The position numbers were made by a program, and so were the translations under genes. Of a stretch of DNA of 64,000 nucleotides, positions 7,452 through 15,734 are shown one piece after another. The first letter of the stretch is position 1. The number at the start of each line of letters is the position of its first letter. The DNA comes from Ruminococcus sp. (GTDB taxonomy: Bacteria > Bacillota > Clostridia > Oscillospirales > Ruminococcaceae). The stretch lies in assembly GCA_029055625.1 (NCBI GenBank), contig JAIDCY010000030.1:1-64000 (forward strand). Direction: 5' to 3'. The notes beneath the pieces are model-generated. The model saw nothing but the letters and a program-made list of their open reading frames with translations. It did not search any database and was not told the DNA's origin.

Positions 7452-7772
7452 ATGTCAGTAAGCGAAAATATAAGTATTCTCGTTGAAATAATAAAAGCTA
7501 TTGAAAACAATCCCACCGGTGACATAATGTGTCTTATGCTTGATGCCGTCGAGACAGTAGCAGAAAATATAAACTCTACACCGCATCACGTCGAAAGAGT
7601 ACTTAATGACGTTATAACCGGTGGCGATATGCGTTATAATTTAGTCGATTTCAGCCGGATTGTTTCCGATTATCTCCGGACTGGTGACAAAATACCGGTC
7701 AAAGAATTACTCATGAAAAATATACAATCCGATTCTGATATTGAATACGTCAATAACTGGTACGCAAAATAA
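7452..7772 (+). CDS. hypothetical 106-residue protein
   Basis: This soluble, mostly helical, acidic protein starts behind AGAGGTGA and a perfect promoter, so it is probably well expressed. I recognise no family. It contains no Cys, no signal peptide and no membrane segment. It is divergent from the HTH/HipA-like module and ends in a bidirectional terminator. It could be a member of that module or an independent gene at the island edge. Confidence 0.6.
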   Translation: MSVSENISILVEIIKAIENNPTGDIMCLMLDAVETVAENINSTPHHVERVLNDVITGGDMRYNLVDFSRIVSDYLRTGDKIPVKELLMKNIQSDSDIEYVNNWYAK

Positions 7773-7806
7773 AAGCCGTCCTGCTCCGGAAAGCATAACG
7801 GCTTTT
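7771..7806. terminator. bidirectional terminator
   Basis: AAAAGCCGT (7771-7779) and ACGGCTTTT (7798-7806) form a 9-base stem flanked by A and T. The loop contains one copy of the over-represented word GGAGCAGG (minus strand). It serves both the rightward small gene and the leftward histidine kinase. Confidence 0.85.
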
Positions 7807-7809
7807 AAT

Positions 7810-9114
7810 TTATCTTTTTTCTATCGGAAATTCCACAATAAATGACGAACCTTTCCCGACTGTACTTTCTACACGTATATTTCCATTATGATACATTACC
7901 CCATGTTTTACTATCGACAAGCCTAATCCCGTACCCTTTATCTGTCGGGAATGGCTTTTGTCCACACGGTAGAATCTTTCAAAGATACGGTTAATATGTT
8001 CCGGTGGTATGCCCATACCGTCATCACTGACCGTTACTAATATTTTAGTAGGTATATGCGATACTTTTACTTCAACGTGTCCGGAATCTTTATTATTATA
8101 CTTTATCGCATTATCGCAGAGGTTATATATTATCTCGTCAAGTACCGTCCTGTTACCTGTCAGTTCGATGTGTTCTCCGGTCAGACTTAATTCTATGTTT
8201 TTTTCGTCCGCACTATGTCGTAATCTGTCTATGACCTTCTCCGCCAGTACGTACAAATCTGTACCGGTATCATCACGAGGTACGGAATTTTCGTCGAGTT
8301 TCGATAGTGATACTATATCATTTATCAGTATTATCAGTCTTTCCGCTTCGCTCCGGATATTCTGTACAAAATTTCCGGTATCCTCAGGCTTTACTATTCC
8401 GTTTACCAGCATATCGGATATACCGTATATCGTCGTGAGTGGCGTTTTCAGTTCGTGCGAGACGTTAGATGTAAATTCACGTCGCATAGTTTCTAACTGT
8501 TGTCTTTCCGTAACGTCAAGAATAAATACCACTATTCCGTTGACGGTATCCGTTATATTCGACGGACTCGCTATAATTTCCCTGTCACCGCCGGAAGTCT
8601 TAAGAATACAGGTTGAATTTCTCCCACCCATTGCATCCTGAATACAACGCCGGAAAATTTCCGTATTATTTAACAGATATATACTATCACCTGCTCCGAC
8701 GTTCTCCGTACCGAGTAGCTTTAACGCTCCGGTGTTACAGGACAATATATTTGTTTTCGGGTCTGCGATTACAATTCCTTCCGACATATTTTCCATTATC
8801 AGACTTAACTGCTCCCTGCCACTTTGTACCTCGTTACTCTGTCGACGTATTTTACCTTTCTGCAGGCGTATCTTGTTTATAAGTGGGATTATCTCCGAAT
8901 AGTTTATTTTCGGATTATCCGGATTTACTTCTACAAGCGGACGTGTTATTTTCCGTGACCGCCTTAATGCCGATACTATCCCTATAAGTACCGATACCGT
9001 AAATATACCGATATTCATTATAATATCGCCGTCAAATAAGTTTATCAGTACTATTGTTACCGCATTTGTTATGATTGCGGTAAATAATATACTATTAAAT
9101 ATCTTTTGAGTCAT
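7810..9114 (-). CDS. PhoR-like sensor histidine kinase
   Basis: This 434-residue membrane kinase has two N-terminal membrane helices (about residues 6-25 and 32-48) with almost no extracellular loop, a linker helix, a PAS domain (about 100-205), a HisKA dimerisation helix with the phospho-accepting His in SNVSHELKTPL, and a HATPase domain with the N, G1 (DDGMGIP) and G2 (GTGLGLSIV) boxes. It resembles PhoR/WalK kinases but lacks a large sensory domain outside the cell, so it may sense the membrane or an internal signal through PAS. Its start overlaps the end of the response regulator by 20 bases, so the two are co-translated partners. Confidence 0.92.
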   Translation of the reverse strand: MTQKIFNSILFTAIITNAVTIVLINLFDGDIIMNIGIFTVSVLIGIVSALRRSRKITRPLVEVNPDNPKINYSEIIPLINKIRLQKGKIRRQSNEVQSGREQLSLIMENMSEGIVIADPKTNILSCNTGALKLLGTENVGAGDSIYLLNNTEIFRRCIQDAMGGRNSTCILKTSGGDREIIASPSNITDTVNGIVVFILDVTERQQLETMRREFTSNVSHELKTPLTTIYGISDMLVNGIVKPEDTGNFVQNIRSEAERLIILINDIVSLSKLDENSVPRDDTGTDLYVLAEKVIDRLRHSADEKNIELSLTGEHIELTGNRTVLDEIIYNLCDNAIKYNNKDSGHVEVKVSHIPTKILVTVSDDGMGIPPEHINRIFERFYRVDKSHSRQIKGTGLGLSIVKHGVMYHNGNIRVESTVGKGSSFIVEFPIEKR

Positions 9115-9790
9115 TAATATTATCCTCCGCCTTATATCCTACTCCTCGTATCGTCTTTATGATGTCTCCGCTCCTGCCCAGTTTTGACCTCAACGTCCGT
9201 ATATGTACGTCTACCGTCCGGCTCTCTCCGGAAAAGTCATACCCCCATATCTTCCTCAATAACGTATCCCTTGAAAAAACTTCGTCCCTGTTCTTTACCA
9301 ACCACAACAACAATTCATATTCCTTCAGTGTCAGATTGATTTTCACGCCGTCCGCTATTACCTCGTGTCTCGATGGGTATATTCTTACGCTCCCGACCCT
9401 TAACTCTACGTTTTCAATGTTTTTTACCGTCGTACGCCTCAGAAGTGCCTTTATCCGTGACAGCAGTTCCATAATCCCGAACGGTTTTGATACGTAATCA
9501 TCCGCTCCGCTGTCGAGACCCTCCACTTTATCGTATTCCGTATCTTTTGCCGTCAGCATTATTACTGGTAATCTGTTCGTCGTATCGTCTGAACGTATCC
9601 GCTTCAGTATCGTTAATCCGTCCTCTTCCGGTAACATGATGTCAAGTAAAATAAGTTCCGGAATTTTCCTGTCCATCGCATGCCAGAACTCTGACGGTAC
9701 TTCAAAACTTTCCGTTTCAAATCCGGAATTATTCAACGCATACGTTACAAAATTTCTTATCCCTGAATCGTCCTCAAGAAAATATATCAT
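9095..9790 (-). CDS. OmpR/PhoB-family response regulator
   Basis: This 231-residue regulator begins at the ATG at 9790, behind GGGAGGCGG; the longer open frame upstream runs through the promoter and is not used. The receiver domain has the acidic pocket (LEDD), the phosphorylated Asp in LLDIMLPEEDG and the conserved Lys in SKPFG. The C-terminal winged helix carries the usual TLKEYELLLWLV and SRTVDVHIRTLRSKLG segments. It should be phosphorylated by the downstream kinase and bind direct-repeat sites in target promoters. Its own promoter lies in a large palindrome that suggests feedback control. Confidence 0.93.
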   Translation of the reverse strand: MIYFLEDDSGIRNFVTYALNNSGFETESFEVPSEFWHAMDRKIPELILLDIMLPEEDGLTILKRIRSDDTTNRLPVIMLTAKDTEYDKVEGLDSGADDYVSKPFGIMELLSRIKALLRRTTVKNIENVELRVGSVRIYPSRHEVIADGVKINLTLKEYELLLWLVKNRDEVFSRDTLLRKIWGYDFSGESRTVDVHIRTLRSKLGRSGDIIKTIRGVGYKAEDNINDSKDI

Positions 9791-9804
9791 AAATAATAAC
9801 CGCC

Positions 9805-9862
9805 TCCCGACTAAAAAAATACCTCTGATATATAGTATACGTTTTTTTGTCGGGAAATGCAA
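9805..9862 (-). promoter_or_regulatory. promoter of the two-component operon inside a long dyad
   Basis: On the minus strand TTGCAT (9862-9857), 17 bases, then TATACT (9839-9834) form a good promoter. Arms TCCCGAC-T-AAAAAAA (9805-9819) and TTTTTTT-GTCGGGA (9842-9855) are inverted about the -10 region; the right arm falls within the -35/-10 spacer and the left arm overlaps the ribosome binding site. This is a likely operator. Confidence 0.7.
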
Positions 9863-9870
9863 GAATTTTA

Positions 9871-9903
9871 AAAAAAACTGCCGTACATGAAAGTACAGCA
9901 GTT
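9871..9903 (-). terminator. terminator of the large anchored-protein gene
   Basis: Arms 9876-9886 and 9893-9903 (AACTGCCGTAC with GTACAGCAGTT, one mismatch) are followed on the minus strand by a run of T. Confidence 0.85.
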
Positions 9904-9911
9904 ATATTTTA

Positions 9912-11852
9912 TTAAAATTCAAAATACATCATATTTTCGTCGTGATGTGTATCATGTTCTTCTTCGTCATGGTGTGAATTATTATGAGAATAGTTTACAA
10001 CAGAATCATATGGGAGTGTTTCTTGCGGAATTTCTACCAGTTCAGAATTATCAGCTTCACCTATTATATCTTCTTCGTCATCTTGAATCCATACGCCGTC
10101 TGAATCTTCGGTTTCTTCTTCTACCTGTATTTCAGTTTCAACTTCTGTTTCGGTTTCCGTTGTAACTTCTACGGTTTCTACAGGCTGTTCATAAGTAAAT
10201 GCTGAATCGTCGTCAAATCCTCCGAAGTCGTCATATATTTCTTCGTAATCATTAGTATCGTACAAATCCATATTCAGAAAACCTGCTCCCTCTTCTGCGA
10301 GTTCTTCCGTAAATCCAATCTTTATAAGTATATCATTTACGAAATCTTTCATTTTATCCTCTGGGATATAGTCGGCAAGTTCCGGTTCGGAGTTCATAGC
10401 GTCACTTATTATGAATGCTCCGTCTTTACTCGGCATACTCGGAGAACTTGCCCCATTTACCGCCATATTAAGCGTAAGTGTTCCGTAATCTTTACCGTCA
10501 AAATTTATATTGTATGATATATCCTGTGAATTGCCGTCGGAAGTGAAATCAACGTGTACAGGGTCAATATACGGTATTATGAAGTTCATACCGGCATTTA
10601 TGTATCCGTTTTCCTCGTTCACTACCTGATAATCCGTAAACTCTACCGATACTTCCTGATTATCTGCCATTATATCGAGATTTCCGCTATATTTTCCGTT
10701 ATTTTCGTCGGCGTACAGTTCAAGGCTTACTTCTTTTGAATTGTTCTCGGAAACGTAAAATTCACCACGTACTTTTTCGCCGTCCTTACCCATTACGCAG
10801 AATAATTCGTCGTCATCCTGGATAAACTTTATACCTCTTATGTCTCCGTTAGGGTCTATGTAAGTATTCAACGTCACCGTATCGTTACCGTGTGGTGCGT
10901 TCTCCGACAACTCTTTCAGTACGTCGTCGAGTTCGGAATTATATTCGTCTTCCGTACAAAGTCCCATTTCATTTACGGCGATTCTCTTTATTGTACTGTC
11001 GTTTTTCAGTTCGGTTACAAAATCCGTCGCAATTGCTATTATATCCGCTTCCGTGAAATCCGACGATATAACCGTATATTCTACCGAAATATCGCATATA
11101 TCAACGATTTCTTTCTTCTCTATCTCGACATCCTCTACCGCTTTATTCCATACGTCGGTATACCTTACTATTATATCCTCTAACTCTTCCGGCGTAAGAT
11201 AACTTACTATATTTCCCTTGCCTTTCAAGTCGTCGAGATTTACGCTGTCGCCTAACGCCATACATAACCACTGTTCCGTAAGTTCAGGGACTCTCAGGAA
11301 AAAATCGTAATTTTCAGCGTTGAAAGCTATATCACCGTCAATCAGGTTCTGACCGTTCCATGTTGCGAAAATATTTCCGGCTATCGAATTATCCTTTACG
11401 TCCGCATTTCCGCCGATTGAAATTTCACTGAGATTATCAATTATACTGATAAGATTGTTTTCGTCTCCGGAGCTGGAATTTCTATCGCCGACAAGTTCCG
11501 TAATCAAATTATCCTTTACCTCGTCGCTGATTGCGTAATTCAGTGACATTGACATATTCTGTCCGTTTTCCGTCTTACTCTTTGCCTTGGCGTACTTTTC
11601 CTTTACGTCAGATGCGATATTCTTTGAATTTTCACCGATTACCCATGAATAGTAGTTTTCCGGCTTCATTATCCTTAAATTTACCTGATTCTTTACAAAA
11701 TCAGATAAATTATATACCGCCGTACCTCCGCCGATTATCGCAACCGCTGTTATACCGCTTATTATCGCTATTTTCTTACCTTTTTTTCCTGATACTCTTT
11801 CAACACCTGTTACAGAAGTATCAAAATTATCAAAATTGTTCCTATCAGACAT
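9912..11852 (-). CDS. large membrane-anchored protein of unknown function
   Basis: This 646-residue protein starts at the ATG at 11852 behind AAGGAGGG; the track of codons upstream lacks a site. A short basic, Asp-rich cytoplasmic tail (1-30) is followed by one membrane helix (about 33-53), and the rest is predicted outside the cell. The body has alternating beta-like segments, including repeated stretches of the form VSLELYADENNGKYSGNL, reminiscent of the DUF6583-type family in Ruminococcus and relatives, though I cannot confirm this. The last 90 residues are rich in Glu and Thr and end in a His-rich cluster (SHHDEEEHDTHHDEN) that might bind metal. A strong sigma-A promoter precedes it and it is transcribed alone. 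Confidence 0.7.
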   Translation of the reverse strand: MSDRNNFDNFDTSVTGVERVSGKKGKKIAIISGITAVAIIGGGTAVYNLSDFVKNQVNLRIMKPENYYSWVIGENSKNIASDVKEKYAKAKSKTENGQNMSMSLNYAISDEVKDNLITELVGDRNSSSGDENNLISIIDNLSEISIGGNADVKDNSIAGNIFATWNGQNLIDGDIAFNAENYDFFLRVPELTEQWLCMALGDSVNLDDLKGKGNIVSYLTPEELEDIIVRYTDVWNKAVEDVEIEKKEIVDICDISVEYTVISSDFTEADIIAIATDFVTELKNDSTIKRIAVNEMGLCTEDEYNSELDDVLKELSENAPHGNDTVTLNTYIDPNGDIRGIKFIQDDDELFCVMGKDGEKVRGEFYVSENNSKEVSLELYADENNGKYSGNLDIMADNQEVSVEFTDYQVVNEENGYINAGMNFIIPYIDPVHVDFTSDGNSQDISYNINFDGKDYGTLTLNMAVNGASSPSMPSKDGAFIISDAMNSEPELADYIPEDKMKDFVNDILIKIGFTEELAEEGAGFLNMDLYDTNDYEEIYDDFGGFDDDSAFTYEQPVETVEVTTETETEVETEIQVEEETEDSDGVWIQDDEEDIIGEADNSELVEIPQETLPYDSVVNYSHNNSHHDEEEHDTHHDENMMYFEF

Positions 11853-11905
11853 TTCTTTTGCCCTCCTTGAAAACGGGTCTGTCATAAAAATTATTTACAT
11901 TAATC

Positions 11906-11934
11906 ATTATATCATATGACAGCCGGTTTGTCAA
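11906..11934 (-). promoter_or_regulatory. sigma-A promoter of the anchored-protein gene
   Basis: On the minus strand TTGACA (11934-11929), 17 bases and TATAAT (11911-11906) match the consensus exactly; the start codon is 54 bases downstream. Confidence 0.9.
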
Positions 11935-11987
11935 TGGAAATCTCCATAATTTAATCAATTTGTATTTAATATGTAATTTTTTACAGA

Positions 11988-12016
11988 TTGAATTTATATT
12001 TTTTTCATGTTATAAT
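11988..12016 (+). promoter_or_regulatory. sigma-A promoter of the AraC-family gene
   Basis: TTGAAT (11988-11993), 17 bases and TATAAT (12011-12016) lie 19 bases before the start codon, so the leader is very short. Confidence 0.85.
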
Positions 12017-12035
12017 ATACAAGGGGTGGCAATCC

Positions 12036-12809
12036 ATGAAAATTACAGAAATTCACACAAAATGCAAAAAACAGATAATTTCCGGCATCAGCTCTGAATA
12101 TGACTTCATTTTCTTTATGTTCCGTACGCCTGTTACTTACAGAAATTCCGGTGAAAAAATACATTTCACAAGCAATTCCGCCGGAGTATTCAGTCGGGGA
12201 AATATTCCCGATTTCCTGCCGGAAAAAAAACATTCCCTTATTTTCGATTACGTCGGCTTTCAAACCTCTTCTATCGATAAACAGTATATGTTATCCATGA
12301 ACATACCGTTAAATACTCTCGTACCGGTCTATGACGATTCCGTCATAAAAAATACTATTAATTCAATGCGGAATCAGTTTTCATATAGTGGCATTTACCG
12401 TAACGAATTTATGGAACTTTCCGTTAAAATTCTCCTCGTATCGCTCTGTGAAATAGTGGTACGTGAAAGTCAACCCGATATTCTCCACTATGACCGCTTA
12501 AAAACTTTACGGCGTGAAATTATTGAAAATCCTACTAAACCTTGGAACATCAAAGATATATGCTATCAACTCAATATCAGCAGAACCTATTTTCACCGGT
12601 TATATAAACAGGCTTTCGGCGTGACCTGTATGCATGATGTCATAGAAAAACGTCTGCAATATGCCTGCGAACTCCTTAAAAATACAGATTTGTCTATCAG
12701 TGAAATTGCGGAAAAATGCGGTTACGAAACAGATTCCTATTTTATGCGACAGTTCAGACAGTTCCGAAACTGTACGCCTTCGGAATACCGGAAAAAATCG
12801 AGATACTAA
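12036..12809 (+). CDS. AraC-family transcriptional regulator
   Basis: This 257-residue protein uses the ATG at 12036, behind AAGGGG. The N-terminal 150 residues form an effector or dimerisation region with no clear cupin signature. The C-terminal hundred residues hold the double helix-turn-helix of the AraC/XylS family, ending in the family signature DLSISEIAEKCGYETDSYFMRQFRQFRNCTPSEYRK. It is the only plus-strand gene in a leftward region and faces the oligopeptide-binding lipoprotein gene tail to tail, so a link between the two is only a guess. Confidence 0.9.
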   Translation: MKITEIHTKCKKQIISGISSEYDFIFFMFRTPVTYRNSGEKIHFTSNSAGVFSRGNIPDFLPEKKHSLIFDYVGFQTSSIDKQYMLSMNIPLNTLVPVYDDSVIKNTINSMRNQFSYSGIYRNEFMELSVKILLVSLCEIVVRESQPDILHYDRLKTLRREIIENPTKPWNIKDICYQLNISRTYFHRLYKQAFGVTCMHDVIEKRLQYACELLKNTDLSISEIAEKCGYETDSYFMRQFRQFRNCTPSEYRKKSRY

Positions 12810-12840
12810 AACAGGAGCTTTTTTATATAAGCTCCCGTTT
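12808..12840. terminator. bidirectional terminator between convergent genes
   Basis: AAACaGGAGCTT and AAGCTCCcGTTT pair around a short AT loop; both sides end in A/T runs, serving the AraC gene and the leftward lipoprotein gene. Confidence 0.85.
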
Positions 12841-12844
12841 CTTT

Positions 12845-14479
12845 TTAACCGTAATTCTTCGCTATCCGATAATCCACCGCACCGGTAAAGGCATCATACA
12901 TTATATCCTCATTATCTGTATTCATTACGAGATACGAATTTTTATAAAATAACGGTATAAATCCGTAACCGTCAAGTATTTTGCTTTCCTGCTTACAATA
13001 ACAATCTACCAGTTCCGAAACGTCCGAACATTTCCGGATTTCTTCCGTCAGTCTCTTTCCGTTTACCGAGTATTCAAGGCTTTCATTTCCGGCAAACTGT
13101 TCTATTACCGACAGTCCACTATTGAAATCTGCTTTTAATGGATAAAGTGCTATTCCGTAATCCCTGTTGGCTATACGCTTTTCAAACTCCGTCGGCGTTA
13201 CCTCTTCTATGCCGACGTATACACCTATGGCATCGTACCACTGTTCTGACAGTTTATTCAGATATTTTGCGTCTATACTTCCGGCGGATACGAGTATCTT
13301 TATATCCTCGAATATTTCCGTCTGTAACTCCGCCTCCGCTACTGACAGGCATCTTTCCGCCTCGGAAATACCGTAAAAACCGTACTGCCTGTCAGATACG
13401 AGTTCCCTGTAACTCCTTCCGAGCAGGCTTATCGCCGGTGGAATTACTCCGTAGGCTATTGATATATCTTTTTCGCTGTCGTCAAGTATCTTATCCCTGT
13501 CAATCGAAAATGCCAACGCCTTACGCATACTGAGGCTTGAAAAATATCTGTCCTCGGAATTGAATACAAGTCCTAAAGTCGTTGCACATGATGACGTTAT
13601 TATATTTTTTTCGGTATTTATTCCGTCAATGTTATCCGTCGTGAAACACTCTATATCACCGGTACGGAACATATTTCTTATATCGGTTTCGTCGGATTCT
13701 ATCGTGAAATTCAGAAATGACGGTATTATAGGGTTGGTCTCGTTACTGTTGACGGCGTTCTTTTTCATGTAAAGTATATTGTTTACTCCGTACGGGTCAT
13801 AAAACCATTGACGCACAAAAAATGAACCGTTCGACATTACAGACCTGTCGTCAAGTCCATAACGTCCCTTCGTCGAGTAGAAAAACTCCCTGTTACACGG
13901 ATACGCCGGACTTGTCGCCAGTAATCCTAAAAATTCCGCACTCGGATAATCAAGCGATATATTAAGTGTATAGTTGTCTATTGCTATTACTCCGGCGGTT
14001 TCCGGTAATGCCTTGTCCGCAATTATATTACTGCCGTTTCTTATACAGGAAAAGTCATCGGCATACGGAGATTTCATAGCAGGGTCGAGAATACGCCGTA
14101 ACGCAAATACGTAATCATGTGCGGTTACGGGGAAATATTCGTCATCGTCAATGTAATCGTCATCGTTTTTATCGAAAAACCAGTAGTTATCACGTCGCAG
14201 ATTAAACGTATAGTCGAGACCGTCCGGCGATATACTGTAACTCTCGGCGTTACAACACGTAATATTTCCGTACGTATCCACCGTCAGCAGTCCGCTGTAC
14301 AGATTTTTTATAATCGTCTCCGCTGAAGAATCAGTAGCGTATTGTGGGTCAAGACTTTTCGGATTTCCTAAAATTGTAACGTCATACATATGCCCCGAAC
14401 CGTCGCCCCTGTCAGTATTTCCACATGAAAACAATCCGACTGTAAATATCATGCAGACTATCATTATCAATTTTTTCAA
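12845..14479 (-). CDS. oligopeptide-binding lipoprotein (OppA/SBP_bac_5 family)
   Basis: This 544-residue protein has a lipoprotein signal (lipobox LFSC, Cys about residue 19), so it should be tethered to the outer face of the membrane. The mature part has the family hallmark near the start, LGNPKSLDPQYATD and IIKNLYSGLLTVD, and the body length fits peptide-binding components of ABC importers. No permease or ATPase genes adjoin, so it must use one encoded elsewhere or act as an orphan receptor. It shares the strand and a 24-base gap with the upstream VanY-like gene, with which it is probably co-transcribed. Confidence 0.88.
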   Translation of the reverse strand: MKKLIMIVCMIFTVGLFSCGNTDRGDGSGHMYDVTILGNPKSLDPQYATDSSAETIIKNLYSGLLTVDTYGNITCCNAESYSISPDGLDYTFNLRRDNYWFFDKNDDDYIDDDEYFPVTAHDYVFALRRILDPAMKSPYADDFSCIRNGSNIIADKALPETAGVIAIDNYTLNISLDYPSAEFLGLLATSPAYPCNREFFYSTKGRYGLDDRSVMSNGSFFVRQWFYDPYGVNNILYMKKNAVNSNETNPIIPSFLNFTIESDETDIRNMFRTGDIECFTTDNIDGINTEKNIITSSCATTLGLVFNSEDRYFSSLSMRKALAFSIDRDKILDDSEKDISIAYGVIPPAISLLGRSYRELVSDRQYGFYGISEAERCLSVAEAELQTEIFEDIKILVSAGSIDAKYLNKLSEQWYDAIGVYVGIEEVTPTEFEKRIANRDYGIALYPLKADFNSGLSVIEQFAGNESLEYSVNGKRLTEEIRKCSDVSELVDCYCKQESKILDGYGFIPLFYKNSYLVMNTDNEDIMYDAFTGAVDYRIAKNYG

Positions 14480-14503
14480 ATCTATCTCCGTTCTTTCAGA
14501 CTA

Positions 14504-15601
14504 TCAGCGTACTTTTACCGTAACTATAAAGCCGTCCTGATTATTTCCGGAAATCTCGTAATCACCAGTCACCGGTAATCCGATTTCTGTCTCTTTCTCC
14601 TCACCTGCTCCGACGTAATACACTTTATACAGGCTTGTACCTGACGAAATTTCAAGAGGTTTGTTTATAGTATATGTTTTCAGTTTTTCAATATACTCCT
14701 CAAGACAAAGATTATTCTGTTTCATATACGTTGCGTGCGGAACTCCGACATATCGGTAAGTCTGCGTTCTTGCCCGTTCGTTTGTATAAACTTCCTTTCC
14801 CTCCGGATAGCGTACCACAAATCCGTAATCCGCTGAATGTTCGTCAATCCATGCGTATATACCGGTCGGCGAATAGTAGCCCGAACCTGAACCGTCCGCC
14901 GGAAATACTCCCATATCAAAACTTCTGCCGGTGTGATAATCCGAAAATCCACTCATGACCCCTGATATGCCGTCGTTATAACGCTGTGCCTGGTCATCTG
15001 CTGAACGGTATCCGCCTATTACCACTATATCCGTATTATACTGGCTCTCCGCAAATCCTTCCATTAACTCGTTAAGATGTTCTATTACTTCCTCATCGAG
15101 ACACACTACAAGGTCACTCACTCCGTAATACTGTGTACTGATATGGTCGTAAAGCGTTACTATATTTGTATCCTCTTCCGGAAAATGATATATATTATTT
15201 CCGTTTACCGTTATCAGATTTCCGCTGTAAATTTTTTCCGTATCAAGCGGAACTTCCGCATATCCTGTCGGGAGCGGTTCTTTTTTGGTGGTAACCGTTG
15301 TTGTAGTAGTTTCAGTAGTGGTAGTTGTTGTAGTGGTCTGTGTTGTAGTAGTGGTGGTTGAAGTAGTAGTTGTCGTCGTCGTGACCTCTTCCGTAGTTGT
15401 TACGCTTTCCGCCGGTGATGTTGTAGTGGTTTCCGTATCCGATACGCTTGTATCATCCGGAGTGTCTCCCTTTTTAAGTATTCCCTTTACGCACGAAGTT
15501 ATGACAACTACAAGCACTATCAGCGAAAGCAATACAGCAAATACTCTGTCATAACGCAATCTGTATTTTCTTTTCTTACGTCGTTTATCTCCTTTATCCA
15601 T
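14504..15601 (-). CDS. membrane-anchored VanY-like D-Ala-D-Ala carboxypeptidase
   Basis: This 365-residue protein has a basic N-terminus, one membrane helix (about 20-38) and a threonine-rich spacer (about 52-108) that would carry the enzyme through the wall. The VanY/peptidase M15B domain follows: GGYRSADDQAQRYNDG, the zinc-binding SDYHTGRSFDMG (His and Asp) and VGVPHATYM with the last His. Such enzymes trim the terminal D-alanine of peptidoglycan stems. A C-terminal segment of about 60 residues after the domain is beta-rich. A consensus promoter lies upstream. Pairing with a peptide-binding lipoprotein hints at handling of wall peptides. Confidence 0.88.
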   Translation of the reverse strand: MDKGDKRRKKRKYRLRYDRVFAVLLSLIVLVVVITSCVKGILKKGDTPDDTSVSDTETTTTSPAESVTTTEEVTTTTTTTSTTTTTTQTTTTTTTTETTTTTVTTKKEPLPTGYAEVPLDTEKIYSGNLITVNGNNIYHFPEEDTNIVTLYDHISTQYYGVSDLVVCLDEEVIEHLNELMEGFAESQYNTDIVVIGGYRSADDQAQRYNDGISGVMSGFSDYHTGRSFDMGVFPADGSGSGYYSPTGIYAWIDEHSADYGFVVRYPEGKEVYTNERARTQTYRYVGVPHATYMKQNNLCLEEYIEKLKTYTINKPLEISSGTSLYKVYYVGAGEEKETEIGLPVTGDYEISGNNQDGFIVTVKVR

Positions 15602-15637
15602 AATTTTCTATATCTCCTTTTTTCTTTGATATTCTAA

Positions 15638-15666
15638 ATTATATCATATTTTTTACTGATTGTAAA
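15638..15666 (-). promoter_or_regulatory. sigma-A promoter of the VanY-like gene
   Basis: On the minus strand TTTACA (15666-15661), 17 bases and TATAAT (15643-15638) precede the start codon by about 37 bases. Confidence 0.8.
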
Positions 15667-15688
15667 GTATTTTTCACACACGACTTGC

Positions 15689-15722
15689 AAAAAAAAACAG
15701 GTCTCCGGATAAAAAGACCTGT
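15689..15722 (-). terminator. terminator of the transketolase operon
   Basis: ACAGGTCT (15697-15704) pairs with AGACCTGT (15715-15722); on the minus strand the hairpin runs into eight or more T. A sequence shared with another terminator follows (see findings). Confidence 0.9.
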
Positions 15723-15734
15723 CTTTATTCAGAA

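Noticed and set aside
1-7800. Complete prophage, transposon or CRISPR locus in the AT-rich island
   Set aside because: There is a recombinase and island-like composition but no transposase, structural phage gene, flanking att-type repeats or regularly spaced repeats with spacers; the methyltransferase repeats are too few and unspaced.
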